NCBI GenBank assembly: GCA_025056215.1
Contig: JANWWC010000001.1
Location: 496,001-560,000, forward strand
Length of the DNA: 64,000 nucleotides
Direction: 5' to 3'
From: Cytophagales bacterium
GTDB taxonomy: Bacteria; Bacteroidota; Bacteroidia; Cytophagales; Flammeovirgaceae
Both the position numbers and the translations under genes were made by a program. Below, in pieces: positions 28,055-37,450 of the stretch. Positions within the stretch are counted from its first letter, which is position 1. Each line of letters starts with the position of its first letter. Below the pieces are notes generated by a model that had not been told where the DNA came from, made no database searches, and saw nothing but the letters and a program-made list of their open reading frames with translations.

Positions 28055-29962
28055 TTATTTTACTTCTTCGTAATTTACATCTGTAACATTATCTTCTTTA
28101 GCAGTGCTGGTAGAAGAATAGCCTTGAGAAGTGCCTGCTTGCGCTCCGCTTCCTGATGAATAAATTTCTTGCGAAGCAGCTGCCCATGCGTTGTTCAATT
28201 TCTCGGTAGCACTATCAATAGCAGAGAGATTTTGCGATTGATGAGCTGAACGCAATTCGCTAAGAGCCGATTCAATAGCCGATTTGTTTTTCGCTGAGAT
28301 TTTATCTCCATATTCTTTTAGTTGCTTTTCAGTTTGGAAAATAAGCGAATCGGCCTGATTCAATTTTTCAACTCTTTCGCGTGCTGCTCTATCAGCTGCT
28401 TCATTTGCCTTTGCTTCATTTCGCATGCGCTCAATCTCTTGTTGCGATAAACCTGAAGAAGCTTCTATACGAATTTTTTGTTCTTTACCTGTTCCTTTGT
28501 CGCGCGCTGATACGTTCAAAATACCATTCGCATCAATATCGAAGGTAACTTCAATTTGAGGAACGCCACGTGGCGCTGGTGGAATTCCATCTAAATGAAA
28601 GCGGCCTATTGTTTTATTATCTTTCGCCATAGCGCGCTCACCTTGCAATACATGAATTTCTACGCTCGGCTGATTATCAGAAGCTGTCGAGAAAATTTGC
28701 GATTTTCTTGTCGGAATTGTGGTATTAGCTTCGATAAGCTTTGTCATTACACCACCGAGTGTTTCAATTCCTAAAGAAAGCGGTATTACATCGAGAAGGA
28801 GTACATCCTTTACTTCCCCTGTAAGAACTCCTCCTTGAATAGCTGCTCCAATCGCTACAGCTTCATCAGGGTTTACGTTTTTAGATGGTTTCTTTTTAAA
28901 GAACTTTTCTACTTCCTCTTGAATACGTGGAATACGTGTAGAACCTCCTACTAAAATTACTTCATCAATTTGATCTACGCTAATGCCAGAGTTCTTGATG
29001 GCGCGCGCACAAGGTTCCATCATACGCTTAATTAAGTCGTCGATAAGTTGCTCAAATTTTGCCCGTGTGAGCGTTTTAACTAAGTGCTTAGGAACCCCAT
29101 CAATTGGCATAATATATGGCAAATTAATTTCTGTTTGCATAGAACTAGAAAGTTCTATTTTAGCTCTTTCTGCAGCTTCTTTTAAGCGTTGTAATGCCAT
29201 ATTATCTTTGCGCAGATCGTACTGTCTACCTTCGTCTTTCATAAATTCTTCCGCTAACCAATCGATAATTCGTTCATCGAAGTTATCCCCTCCTAAATGT
29301 ACATCGCCATCTGTTGCTTTTACTTCAAAAACACCATCACCAAGCTCAAGAATTGAAATATCAAACGTACCGCCTCCTAGGTCGAACACAGCGATTTTCA
29401 TATCTTTGTTTCGCTTATCCAAGCCGTAGGCTAATGCTGCTGCCGTAGGTTCATTGATGATGCGTTTAACATCCAATCCTGCAATAATACCCGCCTCTTT
29501 GGTTGCTTGGCGTTCAGCATCATTAAAATACGCTGGAACTGTAATAACTGCCTCCGTTACAGATGTTCCTAAGTAGTCTTCGGCGGTTTGTTTCATTTTT
29601 TGAAGAATCATTGCAGAAATCTCTTGCGGTGTATACAAACGATCACCAATCCTTACACGAGGCGTATCATTCTCTCCGCGCTCTACGGTATAAGGTACAG
29701 CCTTTACTTCGTGGAGCACCTCACTGTATCTTTTTCCCATAAAGCGTTTGATAGAATACACCGTATTTTTAGGATTAGTAATGGCTTGCCTTTTAGCAGG
29801 GTCTCCTACTTTTCTTTCTCCTTTTCCATTATCCAAAAAAGCTACTACAGACGGAGTAGTGCGTTTGCCTTCGCTGTTAGGAATCACAACAGGTTCATTA
29901 CCTTCCATCACAGCTACACAAGAGTTGGTCGTTCCTAAATCTATACCTATAATTTTTCCCAT
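28055..29962 (-). CDS. dnaK: Chaperone DnaK (Hsp70)
   Basis: The main Hsp70 chaperone, 635 residues. The N-terminal ATPase domain opens with [20 protein letters not shown] and carries FDLGGGTFD and LVGGSTRIP; the substrate-binding domain contains [14 protein letters not shown]; the helical lid is followed by a Gly/Ser-rich stretch and the acidic end [10 protein letters not shown]. No dnaJ or grpE is adjacent. No TAnnTTTG box is visible upstream; instead there is a sigma-54-like element and a TGTCA repeat (see the separate entry), which fits stress control. Confidence 0.98.
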   Translation of the reverse strand: MGKIIGIDLGTTNSCVAVMEGNEPVVIPNSEGKRTTPSVVAFLDNGKGERKVGDPAKRQAITNPKNTVYSIKRFMGKRYSEVLHEVKAVPYTVERGENDTPRVRIGDRLYTPQEISAMILQKMKQTAEDYLGTSVTEAVITVPAYFNDAERQATKEAGIIAGLDVKRIINEPTAAALAYGLDKRNKDMKIAVFDLGGGTFDISILELGDGVFEVKATDGDVHLGGDNFDERIIDWLAEEFMKDEGRQYDLRKDNMALQRLKEAAERAKIELSSSMQTEINLPYIMPIDGVPKHLVKTLTRAKFEQLIDDLIKRMMEPCARAIKNSGISVDQIDEVILVGGSTRIPRIQEEVEKFFKKKPSKNVNPDEAVAIGAAIQGGVLTGEVKDVLLLDVIPLSLGIETLGGVMTKLIEANTTIPTRKSQIFSTASDNQPSVEIHVLQGERAMAKDNKTIGRFHLDGIPPAPRGVPQIEVTFDIDANGILNVSARDKGTGKEQKIRIEASSGLSQQEIERMRNEAKANEAADRAARERVEKLNQADSLIFQTEKQLKEYGDKISAKNKSAIESALSELRSAHQSQNLSAIDSATEKLNNAWAAASQEIYSSGSGAQAGTSQGYSSTSTAKEDNVTDVNYEEVK

Positions 29963-30413
29963 GATAAATATTATTTAAAACTCATTTTATTCTTATCTTT
30001 CTCAATACCTGTGCCGACACTTAAAATATGACAAAATGACATATCTGCAAAAACAAAATGAGAAACTTTTCATTGCAAAAGTTTGTTAATTTTGGATTTT
30101 GAAATCAATCTAGATTAATTCATGAAAAAAATTACATTATCAACTTTAGTTATTTTTAGGCTTATCAAGGATTTTTACAAAAGAAAAATATCCTAAAAGT
30201 ACGCTATACAAGTTTTTAATTAAGAAACAATAGTTTCAAAACGGAAAATAGCCTACCAGCTTTGATGCAATTTTGACAGCTTAAAAAATTATGTGAATGT
30301 TACTTTTAATGTATTCAAAATTTTCAAAACCCAAATTTTAGCAAAAAAATCCAGTAGTCTTAAGCGCTTTGTTTTTAGGAATTTTGTATAAATCCTCAGA
30401 ACTTTAATGATAG
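29963..30413. other. 451-bp intergenic region between dnaK and the lytic transglycosylase gene
   Basis: A strongly AT-rich stretch. Its first 80 bases hold the putative dnaK control elements. On the plus strand a 24-codon reading frame (30122-30196, MKKITLSTLVIF...) begins like a signal peptide but stops at once. It has no recognisable continuation and could be chance or a relic. No RNA gene or repeat was recognised. Confidence 0.6.
30001..30041 (-). promoter_or_regulatory. Putative dnaK control region: sigma-54-like -24/-12 element and TGTCA repeat
   Basis: On the minus strand CGGCAC-N5-TTGA (30016 to 30002) matches the sigma-54 pattern TGGCAC-N5-TTGC in spacing and in the key -24 GG; the -12 C is replaced by A. 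It would start transcription roughly 28 bases before the dnaK ATG. Fourteen bases upstream is TGTCATTTTGTCA (30041-30029), a direct repeat of TGTCA with 3 bases between. No housekeeping -7 box is present in this interval. The role is inferred. Confidence 0.45.
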
Positions 30414-31853
30414 TTATTGAATAGGTCTTACTTTTAACTTTTGCCCGATTTCTAGTTTAGTGGATTTTAATTGATTCCATTCTTTGAGTTGTTGCACTGT
30501 TACGCCATACTTTTGAGCAATTTGCCATAAACTATCTCCAGAGCGAACTGTATAAATAGAATAAGTAATACTCTTAGGATTTAATTTCTTATCTTTTTGA
30601 GAAGGTAAACTGTAAGATAAAGTATAAATAACAAGTTGCCTGCCAGGTTTGATGTAGGAACTTCGCAACTGGTTCCACACTTTAAGTTGTGCTATGCTGA
30701 CACCATATTTTTGAGCTATTCTACTCAACGTTTCTCCTTTCCGAACGATATGATAGCGCACTGCGCCTAAATTTGTCGCTAATGCATTTTCAGAAACATC
30801 TGCTACTACTTGTAAGATTCTTTCTTGATTGTCTAAAAATTCCTGATATCGCAGTTTTGGAATACGCAAAGGAAAATTTTGGACATAAGGAGGAATGATA
30901 TCGCGATGTACCGCCAAATTCAGCAAGCGCAAATCTTCTAAACAAACACGCAATTCTTTAGCTAAAATTTGTAAATTCACTGCTTGACTTACGTAAACTT
31001 CCTCTGCAGGAATGGGGAAAGCAGGCTTTTCGTTGATTAATTGATATTCGTCTGCATAATGCAATACGTATGTAATTGCAACAAACTGAGGAAGGTAAGA
31101 ACGCGTTTCCGTTGGGAGAGCAGGAAAAATGTCCCAAAATTTTAATTTACCTGTTTTTTTTTGAGCTTTTCGAATATTCCCAGGTCCACAGTTGTAAGCA
31201 GAAATTGCGAGTTCCCAATCGCCAAAAACTCTGTAAAGATCTAATAAATAGCTCGCTGCAGCACGTGTTGATTTTTCTGGATCAAGTCGTTCGTCGAAGT
31301 AATAATCCTGCTTGAGTCCTTTCAGGCGAGCCGTAGAAGGCATAAACTGCCAAAGACCACGCGCGCCTGCCCTAGAGAGTGCCGTCGGAACAAGAGCAGA
31401 CTCTACAATAGACAAGTATTTCATTTCGTCAGGGATTCCATATTCAGCAAAAATCTTTTCAAACAAGGGGAAGTACATATTTTTTCTTTCTAAGACACGC
31501 AAAATAAAATCGCGACGCTTCAACGTAAAAAAATCAATAAATGCCTGAACGCGTTCATTGTAATGAAGTGGAATAATGTTTTCGATACATGACAAGCGAT
31601 CTTTTACCATATCATTTGTCATCTTAGGAATGTAGGTCATTTCCCATAAGATATCATCTACAGAAAGTGCATTTGTTGTATCAAAAGAAAGAGAATAGTT
31701 AGGAGCATGAATTGCAGATTCTACAATTTCACTTTTATCTATTTCGAGCATGTAAGGAGGAAGCTCTACCGTATAAATGCTATCAGGATGCACTTGCGCC
31801 AAAGCTGCAAACGTCCCTAAGAGCGCAAAAAAAACACACAGAGCCTTTAACAT
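30414..31853 (-). CDS. MltD-like lytic transglycosylase with two LysM domains
   Basis: A 479-residue periplasmic murein hydrolase. A signal peptide (ends LAQ near residue 20) precedes an SLT family 1 domain (about 130-270) with the catalytic Glu in YLSIVESAL, GARGLWQFMPSTA and ELAISAYNCGPGN. Two C-terminal LysM peptidoglycan-binding modules follow: YHIVRKGETLSRIAQKYG (about 360-402) and YTVRSGDSLWQIAQKYG (about 432-475). It would cleave the glycan strand to give 1,6-anhydro ends. Its start codon overlaps the end of ribE by 7 bases, so the two are translationally linked. Confidence 0.93.
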   Translation of the reverse strand: MLKALCVFFALLGTFAALAQVHPDSIYTVELPPYMLEIDKSEIVESAIHAPNYSLSFDTTNALSVDDILWEMTYIPKMTNDMVKDRLSCIENIIPLHYNERVQAFIDFFTLKRRDFILRVLERKNMYFPLFEKIFAEYGIPDEMKYLSIVESALVPTALSRAGARGLWQFMPSTARLKGLKQDYYFDERLDPEKSTRAAASYLLDLYRVFGDWELAISAYNCGPGNIRKAQKKTGKLKFWDIFPALPTETRSYLPQFVAITYVLHYADEYQLINEKPAFPIPAEEVYVSQAVNLQILAKELRVCLEDLRLLNLAVHRDIIPPYVQNFPLRIPKLRYQEFLDNQERILQVVADVSENALATNLGAVRYHIVRKGETLSRIAQKYGVSIAQLKVWNQLRSSYIKPGRQLVIYTLSYSLPSQKDKKLNPKSITYSIYTVRSGDSLWQIAQKYGVTVQQLKEWNQLKSTKLEIGQKLKVRPIQ

Positions 31854-32443
31854 TGATAGTATTTTTTAAAAATTTTTTGTAAGTACTTCCCTACAATATC
31901 AAATTCTATGTTGACAATGTCGCCTTTATGGATGTGCCGAAAGTTTGTATGATAGTAAGTATAAGGAATAATCGCTACGCTGAACTGATCTTCTTTAGAG
32001 TTTACAACTGTTAAACTTACTCCATTTACACAAATCGACCCCTTCTCTACTGTCATATTGCCATATTCAGGGCTGTAAACAAAAGTATAAATCCAACTTC
32101 CATTTTGATCTTGCACTTCAATACATTCGGCAGTTTGGTCTACGTGACCTTGCACAATATGACCATCAAAGCGCCCATTGGCAGGCATACATCGCTCTAA
32201 ATTCACTAGTGTTCCTATTTTCCAAGTATTAAGATTAGTTTTTTGTAAAGTTTCTGCAATTGCGGTTACAACGTGAGTCCGATGGTTTACTTGTGTAACA
32301 GTAAGACAACAACCATCGTGTGCTACGCTTTGGTCCACCCGAAGCTCTGAAGAAAGAGAAGACTCAACCTCAATAATTAAATTAGTCCGGTCATACTGCA
32401 AACTTTTAATAGTACCTATTGCTTCAATAATGCCAGTAAACAT
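31847..32443 (-). CDS. ribE: Riboflavin synthase alpha subunit
   Basis: Joins two molecules of 6,7-dimethyl-8-ribityllumazine into riboflavin. The 198 residues hold two similar lumazine-binding halves. The start MFTGIIEAIG, DGCCLTV in the first half, HIVQGHVDQT, and the repeated NGVSLTVV in the second half are diagnostic. An exact -7 box lies 21 bases before the ATG. The gene overlaps the transglycosylase gene by 7 bases; other riboflavin genes are not in the window. The symbol ribE (ribC in some naming schemes) follows common use. Confidence 0.95.
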   Translation of the reverse strand: MFTGIIEAIGTIKSLQYDRTNLIIEVESSLSSELRVDQSVAHDGCCLTVTQVNHRTHVVTAIAETLQKTNLNTWKIGTLVNLERCMPANGRFDGHIVQGHVDQTAECIEVQDQNGSWIYTFVYSPEYGNMTVEKGSICVNGVSLTVVNSKEDQFSVAIIPYTYYHTNFRHIHKGDIVNIEFDIVGKYLQKIFKKYYQC

Positions 32444-32463
32444 ATTTTTTGCATAATCATTTA

Positions 32464-32471
32464 CAAATTTA
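32464..32471 (-). promoter_or_regulatory. -7 box (TAAATTTG) for ribE
   Basis: An exact TAnnTTTG on the minus strand, 20 bases before the ribE ATG at 32443, implying a leader of roughly 14 bases. No TTG is seen at the -33 distance. Confidence 0.4.
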
Positions 32472-32560
32472 CAATTCTTCTAAAAGTTTTTTAATTTGAC
32501 TTATTTAAAAATTGCAATAAGTGGTAATTTCAAACTTTGTTGAAACAAAGAAATACAAAT

Positions 32561-32593
32561 TTTTGACAAAACTTTAAAACAATTCTATTTTTG
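32561..32593 (+). promoter_or_regulatory. Consensus promoter of the tRNA-Pro gene
   Basis: TTTTG (32561-32565), a 20-base spacer, then TATTTTTG (32586-32593): a full match to the Bacteroidota -33/-7 consensus. It ends 9 bases before the first tRNA base, so transcription should begin at or just before the mature 5' end. Confidence 0.75.
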
Positions 32594-32602
32594 CTATGTT
32601 TT

Positions 32603-32676
32603 CGAGATGTAGCGCAGTCCGGTAGCGCATCACGTTCGGGACGTGGGGGTCGCTGGTTCGAATCCAGTCATCTCGA
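32603..32676 (+). tRNA. tRNA-Pro (anticodon CGG)
   Basis: A 74-base cloverleaf: acceptor stem CGAGATG/CATCTCG, bases TA at 8-9, D stem GCGC/GCGC, anticodon stem TCACG/CGTGG with loop TTCGGGA (anticodon CGG), T arm CTGG-TTCGAAT-CCAG, discriminator A. The 3' CCA is not encoded (CGG follows). It has its own consensus promoter. Confidence 0.95.
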
Positions 32677-32684
32677 CGGTATTT

Positions 32685-33626
32685 TTATCGTCCTCCTTTC
32701 GAAGCTTCCAAGATTTCAATTTGCTTAAACAATGAAGTTTGGGAGTCAAACTTGAGAAACCCTTCTTGGTGATTGTAATTTTGTCCTTCAGAAAGTATCC
32801 ATGTTAGAAACTGATATATGTAAGGATATTTTTCTATCAGTTGCCCCCTATAGGAAATATTTATATACTCTATAGGAACATTAACCCTTCCATTTTCTAA
32901 GCGCTTGAGCAATTCATCGAGAGAAGAAAAATTTTCATCTTCATCAAGTTTTCCATTTTCGTTGAAATCCATAGGAATAGCTGCAATGGTAGGCCTGATT
33001 CTTCTCGTTTTTAAATCAAACATAATCGAAACAGGGCTGAATGTAATGCCATTTGTGTCCTTTTCGATAGCTGTAATCAAATACTTATCATCGCCTCCAA
33101 TAAGTTTTCCAAAAATATCTTCTTGCTGAAAACCATAATACCTAGCAAATGTCAAGGGAGCACACGCTTTTTGTGCACGCGTATAGACAGTGGGCTTGTA
33201 TTCTTTCTTACTTTTTTTGCTTTCTTCTTCTTCAGAAAAGATATCATATTTCTTGAAATAAAGTTGTTGTAAAGTCTTAGTTTTTAGGGGTTTTTTTGTC
33301 CATTCAGCCAGTAAAGGGTGATTTGCATTGGCAATAGGTAAAATGGCGTAACGCGCTACGTTGATAACATAATCACCGCCGCGAATTTCTTCTGGATGTA
33401 GTTTATGCGCATTGATAATCAAGTGGGCGCTATCCGCGTTAATAGCTCCACGCGGAATAATACGAATTCGCACCTGCGGATATTGCGCGCAAAAGGCTTC
33501 TGCCCATCGCTCTATTAATGAGTATGTAAATCGAGTTCCTGTAATAATAATCTCATTATTACCATTTTGAGCAAAAATTTGATATGAAAAAAACATCACT
33601 AAAAAAAATACTCGAAATTTCATCAT
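32685..33626 (-). CDS. PstS-like periplasmic substrate-binding protein linked to a TonB receptor
   Basis: A 313-residue exported protein. The signal peptide ends at YQIFAQ (about residue 19), followed by a PBP type 2 fold resembling phosphate-binding proteins: GTRFTYSLIERWAEAFCAQYPQVRIRI near 30-55, AILPIANANHPL near 92-105 and FARYYGFQQEDIF near 160-175. Near residues 220-231, DFNENGKLDEDE has the D-x-N-x-N-G-x-x-D-x-x-E spacing of an EF-hand calcium loop. It has no lipobox and no ABC permease or ATPase nearby. It lies 17 bp after the TonB receptor gene on the same strand, so it may hand substrate from that receptor across the periplasm. Phosphate or another oxyanion is the likely ligand; this is inference. 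Confidence 0.72.
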   Translation of the reverse strand: MMKFRVFFLVMFFSYQIFAQNGNNEIIITGTRFTYSLIERWAEAFCAQYPQVRIRIIPRGAINADSAHLIINAHKLHPEEIRGGDYVINVARYAILPIANANHPLLAEWTKKPLKTKTLQQLYFKKYDIFSEEEESKKSKKEYKPTVYTRAQKACAPLTFARYYGFQQEDIFGKLIGGDDKYLITAIEKDTNGITFSPVSIMFDLKTRRIRPTIAAIPMDFNENGKLDEDENFSSLDELLKRLENGRVNVPIEYINISYRGQLIEKYPYIYQFLTWILSEGQNYNHQEGFLKFDSQTSLFKQIEILEASKGGR

Positions 33627-33643
33627 ACTTTTTAAGTTGAAGG

Positions 33644-36187
33644 TTAAAACTGATGTTTGATAGTAATTCCATAAGTGCGCTGGTCGCCTACTACTGCCAC
33701 GTAATAACCTGCATTCGCAAAACCAGGCAAAAGTTGTTCAAAATAATTCTGATTCAAAAGATTTCTTCCCCATACAAATACGGAAATTCCTTTGGTAGCT
33801 CGAAATCCCAGGCGCGCATTTATGAGTGAATAAGCATTGATATTCAAATATTTAGATGGAGAAGGACTCGAAGAAAAACGCGAACGATAAAACGTTTCGA
33901 TTGCTAAAAATAACTTTCCATCGTGGTTGAGTAGTTCATTTGCTTGCGTAAATTCAGTTCCTATGGAACCTGCCCAACGGGAAATACCAGGGAGTTCTCC
34001 TCCTGAAACATCTTTGAATGGCTGCAAATGACCTGTCTCTTCCAAAGGACGTGGCGCATTGGTAAAAGAAACATATCTTCCGTCTGTATAAGATACAGCT
34101 CCATAAACAGACCATTTATTTTTTAACACAGCCATGTTTACATCGAGTTCAGCACCTTGCACGCGAACGCGGTCGGCGTTGGCTAAATAACCGCGATTCA
34201 CACCTGGCTCTGGGCTTTGGACTAATGTCTGAAAATTGCGTACATCGCTCTGATAGATTGTCAAATTTAGCATAGAGTTTTCAGCTAATTTGGTTTTGAT
34301 ACCGCCTTCTATATGATGCACTCTTTCGGGCTGAATGGTTGCTAACTCAATAAGCGGTTGTCCGTTTTGAGTCGGAAGTCCGCCCAGGTTGATACCAATT
34401 GGTTTAAAGCCTGTCGAATACGTAAGGTATGCTTGATAATTTTTTTGAATTTGATACCTTGTCGTAAGTTGTGCTGAATAATTGATATCATCGTTTTGTG
34501 CTTCAAAAAATTGATTAGTGTAAACACTATTTTTAATAGCAAGTAGTTGAGGATTATTAGTTTGCAAGCCTCCATAGGTTTCGCGCTTAAAACTGACTTT
34601 CTTAGCGTCATAGTTCAAGCGAAAAGCCGGTAGTAAATTTAGCTTTTCAGTTATTTTCCATTCGAATTGTGTAAAAAAAGCACTGCTTAAATTATCAAAA
34701 ATGGGATATGAGCGGATTCCATATCCTTCCAACAGTCCTGGAGTTTTCCAAAGCGATGTATTAGGATTATTCTGCACAAAACGCCATAAATCTTTGCCTC
34801 CTTCTTCAATGTGAGCTCCAATAGGTTTGAGCGATTGATAAAAAACAAATACCCCGGCTACTACGTTGAGATTTGGAGTAACATCTACTTTGTAGCGTAT
34901 TTCTTGGGAATATTGCTCTTGTCGAGAGGGTGCTTCAGATTTTCTGAGTACATCAAGCCCCAAAAAGTCGCGGTCGTTGGAGGGAATCCAGTTCCAAAAT
35001 CGCCATGCGGAAATAGAAGAAATTTTTCCTTTCCCTACTATGATATCTGTATTAATAGAAACTCCGCCTAAATCTTGGTGAGCACGCCAAGGCGTGTTAT
35101 GGTCTATAATTCTCTCGAAAGCATTTCGACGAATAGGCTGGTAATTCAAATCTGAGATAATATTTTCAAACTGCTGATAAGGTTCGCGCATCGTAGGTAC
35201 GGTACCTGCATAAAGCTGTGCATATCCTTGCGGACGCTGGCGATTTATATCGCCAATCACCAAAACCTCTACTTTATTAGAGGGAACAAACAACAATTGA
35301 CCGCGAATCCCCAAATTGCTGAGTTCGTTTACGTCTTGTTGTGTCAATTCGTTGTATAGCAACCCATTGCGGCGCGTTCCAGAAAAAGATAATCTCCCCG
35401 CTATTTTTTCTGTAATACCACCTGTTATGGAAGTTTTAGCTTGTAAGAAATGAAAATTTCCGTAAGAAACTTCGACATTACCACTTGGCACAAATTCAGG
35501 CTTTCGAGTGCTGACACTAAATGCACCTGCTGTTGTATTTTTACCAAACAAAAAACCTTGCGGACCGCGCAAAACCTCTATCTGCTCAACATCCACAAAA
35601 TCGAGAGAAGTAACTGCTGGACGTGCGTAATACACTCCGTCAATATAAAATCCTACTCCTGGGTCTAATCCATCATTAGTGAAGCCAAAGGTAGTGCCTA
35701 AGCCTCTGATGTTAAGTGTCGTGTTGCGAGGATTAGAAGAATATAATTGAACAGAAGGCACTAATTCCTTTAAGCGGTTCACATTGAACGCTCCCGCTTC
35801 TTCGGCAGAAGCGCCACTCATCACCGAAATGGGAACAGGAATTTCTTGCGCATCTTCAAACTCACGACTCGCAATAATAGTAGCACTTTCTAAAACAATT
35901 TCTCTTAGAATGATTTCTAATGGTAACTCTGAAATTTCATATATTTCTACTTCTTCACTTTTGTAACCCACCATGCTAAAAAACAGCGTAAACGGAGGAG
36001 TTTCTTTTGTTTTAAGAGTAAAATTGCCGTCTATATCAGAAACGGTGTATTGATTAGTTTCGCGAATTGCAATAACCGCTCCTACAATAGGCTCATTCGC
36101 GGCTGTTTTTACGGTGCCTGTAAGAATATTCTGTGAATAAACCTGTATGCTCCATATAAGCAAAATAAATCTTAAAGAGAATTTCAT
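33644..36187 (-). CDS. TonB-dependent outer membrane receptor with CarboxypepD_reg-like domain
   Basis: An 847-residue TonB-dependent transporter. Signal peptide (ends VYSQ, about residue 19), carboxypeptidase-regulatory-like domain (LTGTVKTAANEPIVGAVIAI, about 22-95), plug with VDVEQIEVLRGPQGFLFGKN (about 198-217), and a barrel ending in GITIKHQF. The plug motifs are those of classical siderophore or vitamin-type receptors, not SusC. The PstS-like binding protein is directly downstream, suggesting a dedicated uptake pair. The -7 box TATATTTG lies 31 bases before the ATG. The substrate is not evident from the sequence. Confidence 0.9.
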   Translation of the reverse strand: MKFSLRFILLIWSIQVYSQNILTGTVKTAANEPIVGAVIAIRETNQYTVSDIDGNFTLKTKETPPFTLFFSMVGYKSEEVEIYEISELPLEIILREIVLESATIIASREFEDAQEIPVPISVMSGASAEEAGAFNVNRLKELVPSVQLYSSNPRNTTLNIRGLGTTFGFTNDGLDPGVGFYIDGVYYARPAVTSLDFVDVEQIEVLRGPQGFLFGKNTTAGAFSVSTRKPEFVPSGNVEVSYGNFHFLQAKTSITGGITEKIAGRLSFSGTRRNGLLYNELTQQDVNELSNLGIRGQLLFVPSNKVEVLVIGDINRQRPQGYAQLYAGTVPTMREPYQQFENIISDLNYQPIRRNAFERIIDHNTPWRAHQDLGGVSINTDIIVGKGKISSISAWRFWNWIPSNDRDFLGLDVLRKSEAPSRQEQYSQEIRYKVDVTPNLNVVAGVFVFYQSLKPIGAHIEEGGKDLWRFVQNNPNTSLWKTPGLLEGYGIRSYPIFDNLSSAFFTQFEWKITEKLNLLPAFRLNYDAKKVSFKRETYGGLQTNNPQLLAIKNSVYTNQFFEAQNDDINYSAQLTTRYQIQKNYQAYLTYSTGFKPIGINLGGLPTQNGQPLIELATIQPERVHHIEGGIKTKLAENSMLNLTIYQSDVRNFQTLVQSPEPGVNRGYLANADRVRVQGAELDVNMAVLKNKWSVYGAVSYTDGRYVSFTNAPRPLEETGHLQPFKDVSGGELPGISRWAGSIGTEFTQANELLNHDGKLFLAIETFYRSRFSSSPSPSKYLNINAYSLINARLGFRATKGISVFVWGRNLLNQNYFEQLLPGFANAGYYVAVVGDQRTYGITIKHQF

Positions 36188-36218
36188 ATAGAAAAAGTAT
36201 TATTTAGAATTGATAATG

Positions 36219-36226
36219 CAAATATA
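36219..36226 (-). promoter_or_regulatory. -7 box (TATATTTG) of the TonB receptor/PstS-like operon
   Basis: An exact TAnnTTTG on the minus strand, about 31 bases upstream of the receptor ATG. The nearest TTG (36254-36252) is 25 bases away, slightly too far for a good -33. Confidence 0.35.
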
Positions 36227-36348
36227 AGACTATAAAAAACATATATCCTATCAATTTTATAGATTATTTTGTTTTCTTGAAATTATTAGCATCAAACTGT
36301 ATAGTTTTAGTACTTTCGCTTCTGCAACTGGAAATAAAATTTTACATA

Positions 36349-37431
36349 ATGAACAAGAAAATTGTAGTTTTAGCAGGTGACGGTATTGGACCTGAAGTAA
36401 CCGCAGTAGCTGTAGAAGTACTAAAAGCAGTAGGAAAGCGTTATCATCACGAATTTACTTTTGAATATGAACTCATCGGACATGCATCCATAGAAAAAAC
36501 AGGAAGCCCTTTTACCGATGAAGCATTATCCAAATGCAAGCAAGCTGATGCTATTCTATTGGGTGCAGTAGGCTTGCCCATGTACGATAACAATCCTTCT
36601 CTCAAAGTACGCCCTGAACAAGGATTGCTCAAAATTCGCAAAGAACTCGGCTTATTTGCCAACCTCCGCCCTATTAAGTTATTTGACGAACTTTTAGATG
36701 CCTCGTCGCTCAAACCAGAAGTAATTAAAGGAGCAGACATTTTATTTTTTCGCGAGTTGACAGGCGACATCTATTTTGGGACTCCGCGCGAACGCCGCGA
36801 AAATGGCACTGTTGCAGTTGATACCATGATATATGCCCAATATGAAATAGAACGCATTGCACGCATGGCGTTTGATGCAGCGCTTACCCGTCGAAAAAAA
36901 TTATGCTCTGTAGATAAAGCTAACGTATTAGAATGCTCTCGACTTTGGCGTGAAACTGTACAAAAAATCTCATCAGAATATCCAGATATAGAAGTAACGC
37001 ACATGTTTATAGATAATGCGGCAATGCAACTCATCAAAAATCCCAAACAATTCGATGTAATTCTGACTGGAAACATGTTCGGCGATATTCTTACAGATGA
37101 AGCCGCACAAATCGCAGGTTCTATGGGAATGTTGCCTTCTGCTTCTGTCGGCAAAACAGTTGCTCTTTACGAACCTATTCATGGCTCAGCTCCTGATATT
37201 GCTGGTAAAGGCATTGCTAATCCGATGGCATCGGTGCTTTCCGTAGCACTTATGTTAGATATTTCGTTTGGCTTAAAAACAGAAAGCCAAGCTGTTATAA
37301 ACGCTGTGAGTCAGTACTTAAAAGACGGATTTAGAACTTTTGATATTGCCGATTCAAAAACTTCAAAAGACAAAATCCTTGATACACAATCTTGTGGAGA
37401 AAAATTAATAAGCTACTTATTAATCTCTTAA
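36349..37431 (+). CDS. leuB: 3-Isopropylmalate dehydrogenase
   Basis: An NAD-dependent beta-decarboxylating dehydrogenase of leucine synthesis, 360 residues. Seen: the N-terminal VVLAGDGIGPEV, the substrate loop EQGLLKIRKELGLFANLRP typical of LeuB rather than isocitrate dehydrogenase, the tyrosine/metal segments RELTGDIYFG and DILTDEAAQIAGSMGMLPSAS, and EPIHGSAPDIAGKGIANPMA for NAD binding. I chose the ATG at 36349; an upstream TTG at 36277 would add 24 hydrophobic residues unlike the family. Other leu genes are not in the window. A shared hairpin separates it from the convergent giant gene. Confidence 0.95.
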   Translation: MNKKIVVLAGDGIGPEVTAVAVEVLKAVGKRYHHEFTFEYELIGHASIEKTGSPFTDEALSKCKQADAILLGAVGLPMYDNNPSLKVRPEQGLLKIRKELGLFANLRPIKLFDELLDASSLKPEVIKGADILFFRELTGDIYFGTPRERRENGTVAVDTMIYAQYEIERIARMAFDAALTRRKKLCSVDKANVLECSRLWRETVQKISSEYPDIEVTHMFIDNAAMQLIKNPKQFDVILTGNMFGDILTDEAAQIAGSMGMLPSASVGKTVALYEPIHGSAPDIAGKGIANPMASVLSVALMLDISFGLKTESQAVINAVSQYLKDGFRTFDIADSKTSKDKILDTQSCGEKLISYLLIS

Positions 37432-37450
37432 CTTCAGATTTTAATGCACA

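Noticed and set aside
28983-29429. 148-codon frame antisense to dnaK
   Set aside because: Lies wholly within the conserved dnaK coding region; its composition is that of the complement of a real gene.
30122-30196. 24-codon frame beginning MKKITLSTLVIF
   Set aside because: Starts like a signal peptide but stops after 24 codons, with no homologous continuation in any frame and no clear promoter; reported only as part of the intergenic note.
36277-36348. N-terminal extension of LeuB starting at TTG
   Set aside because: The 24 extra residues are hydrophobic and unlike LeuB; the ATG at 36349 matches the family start.
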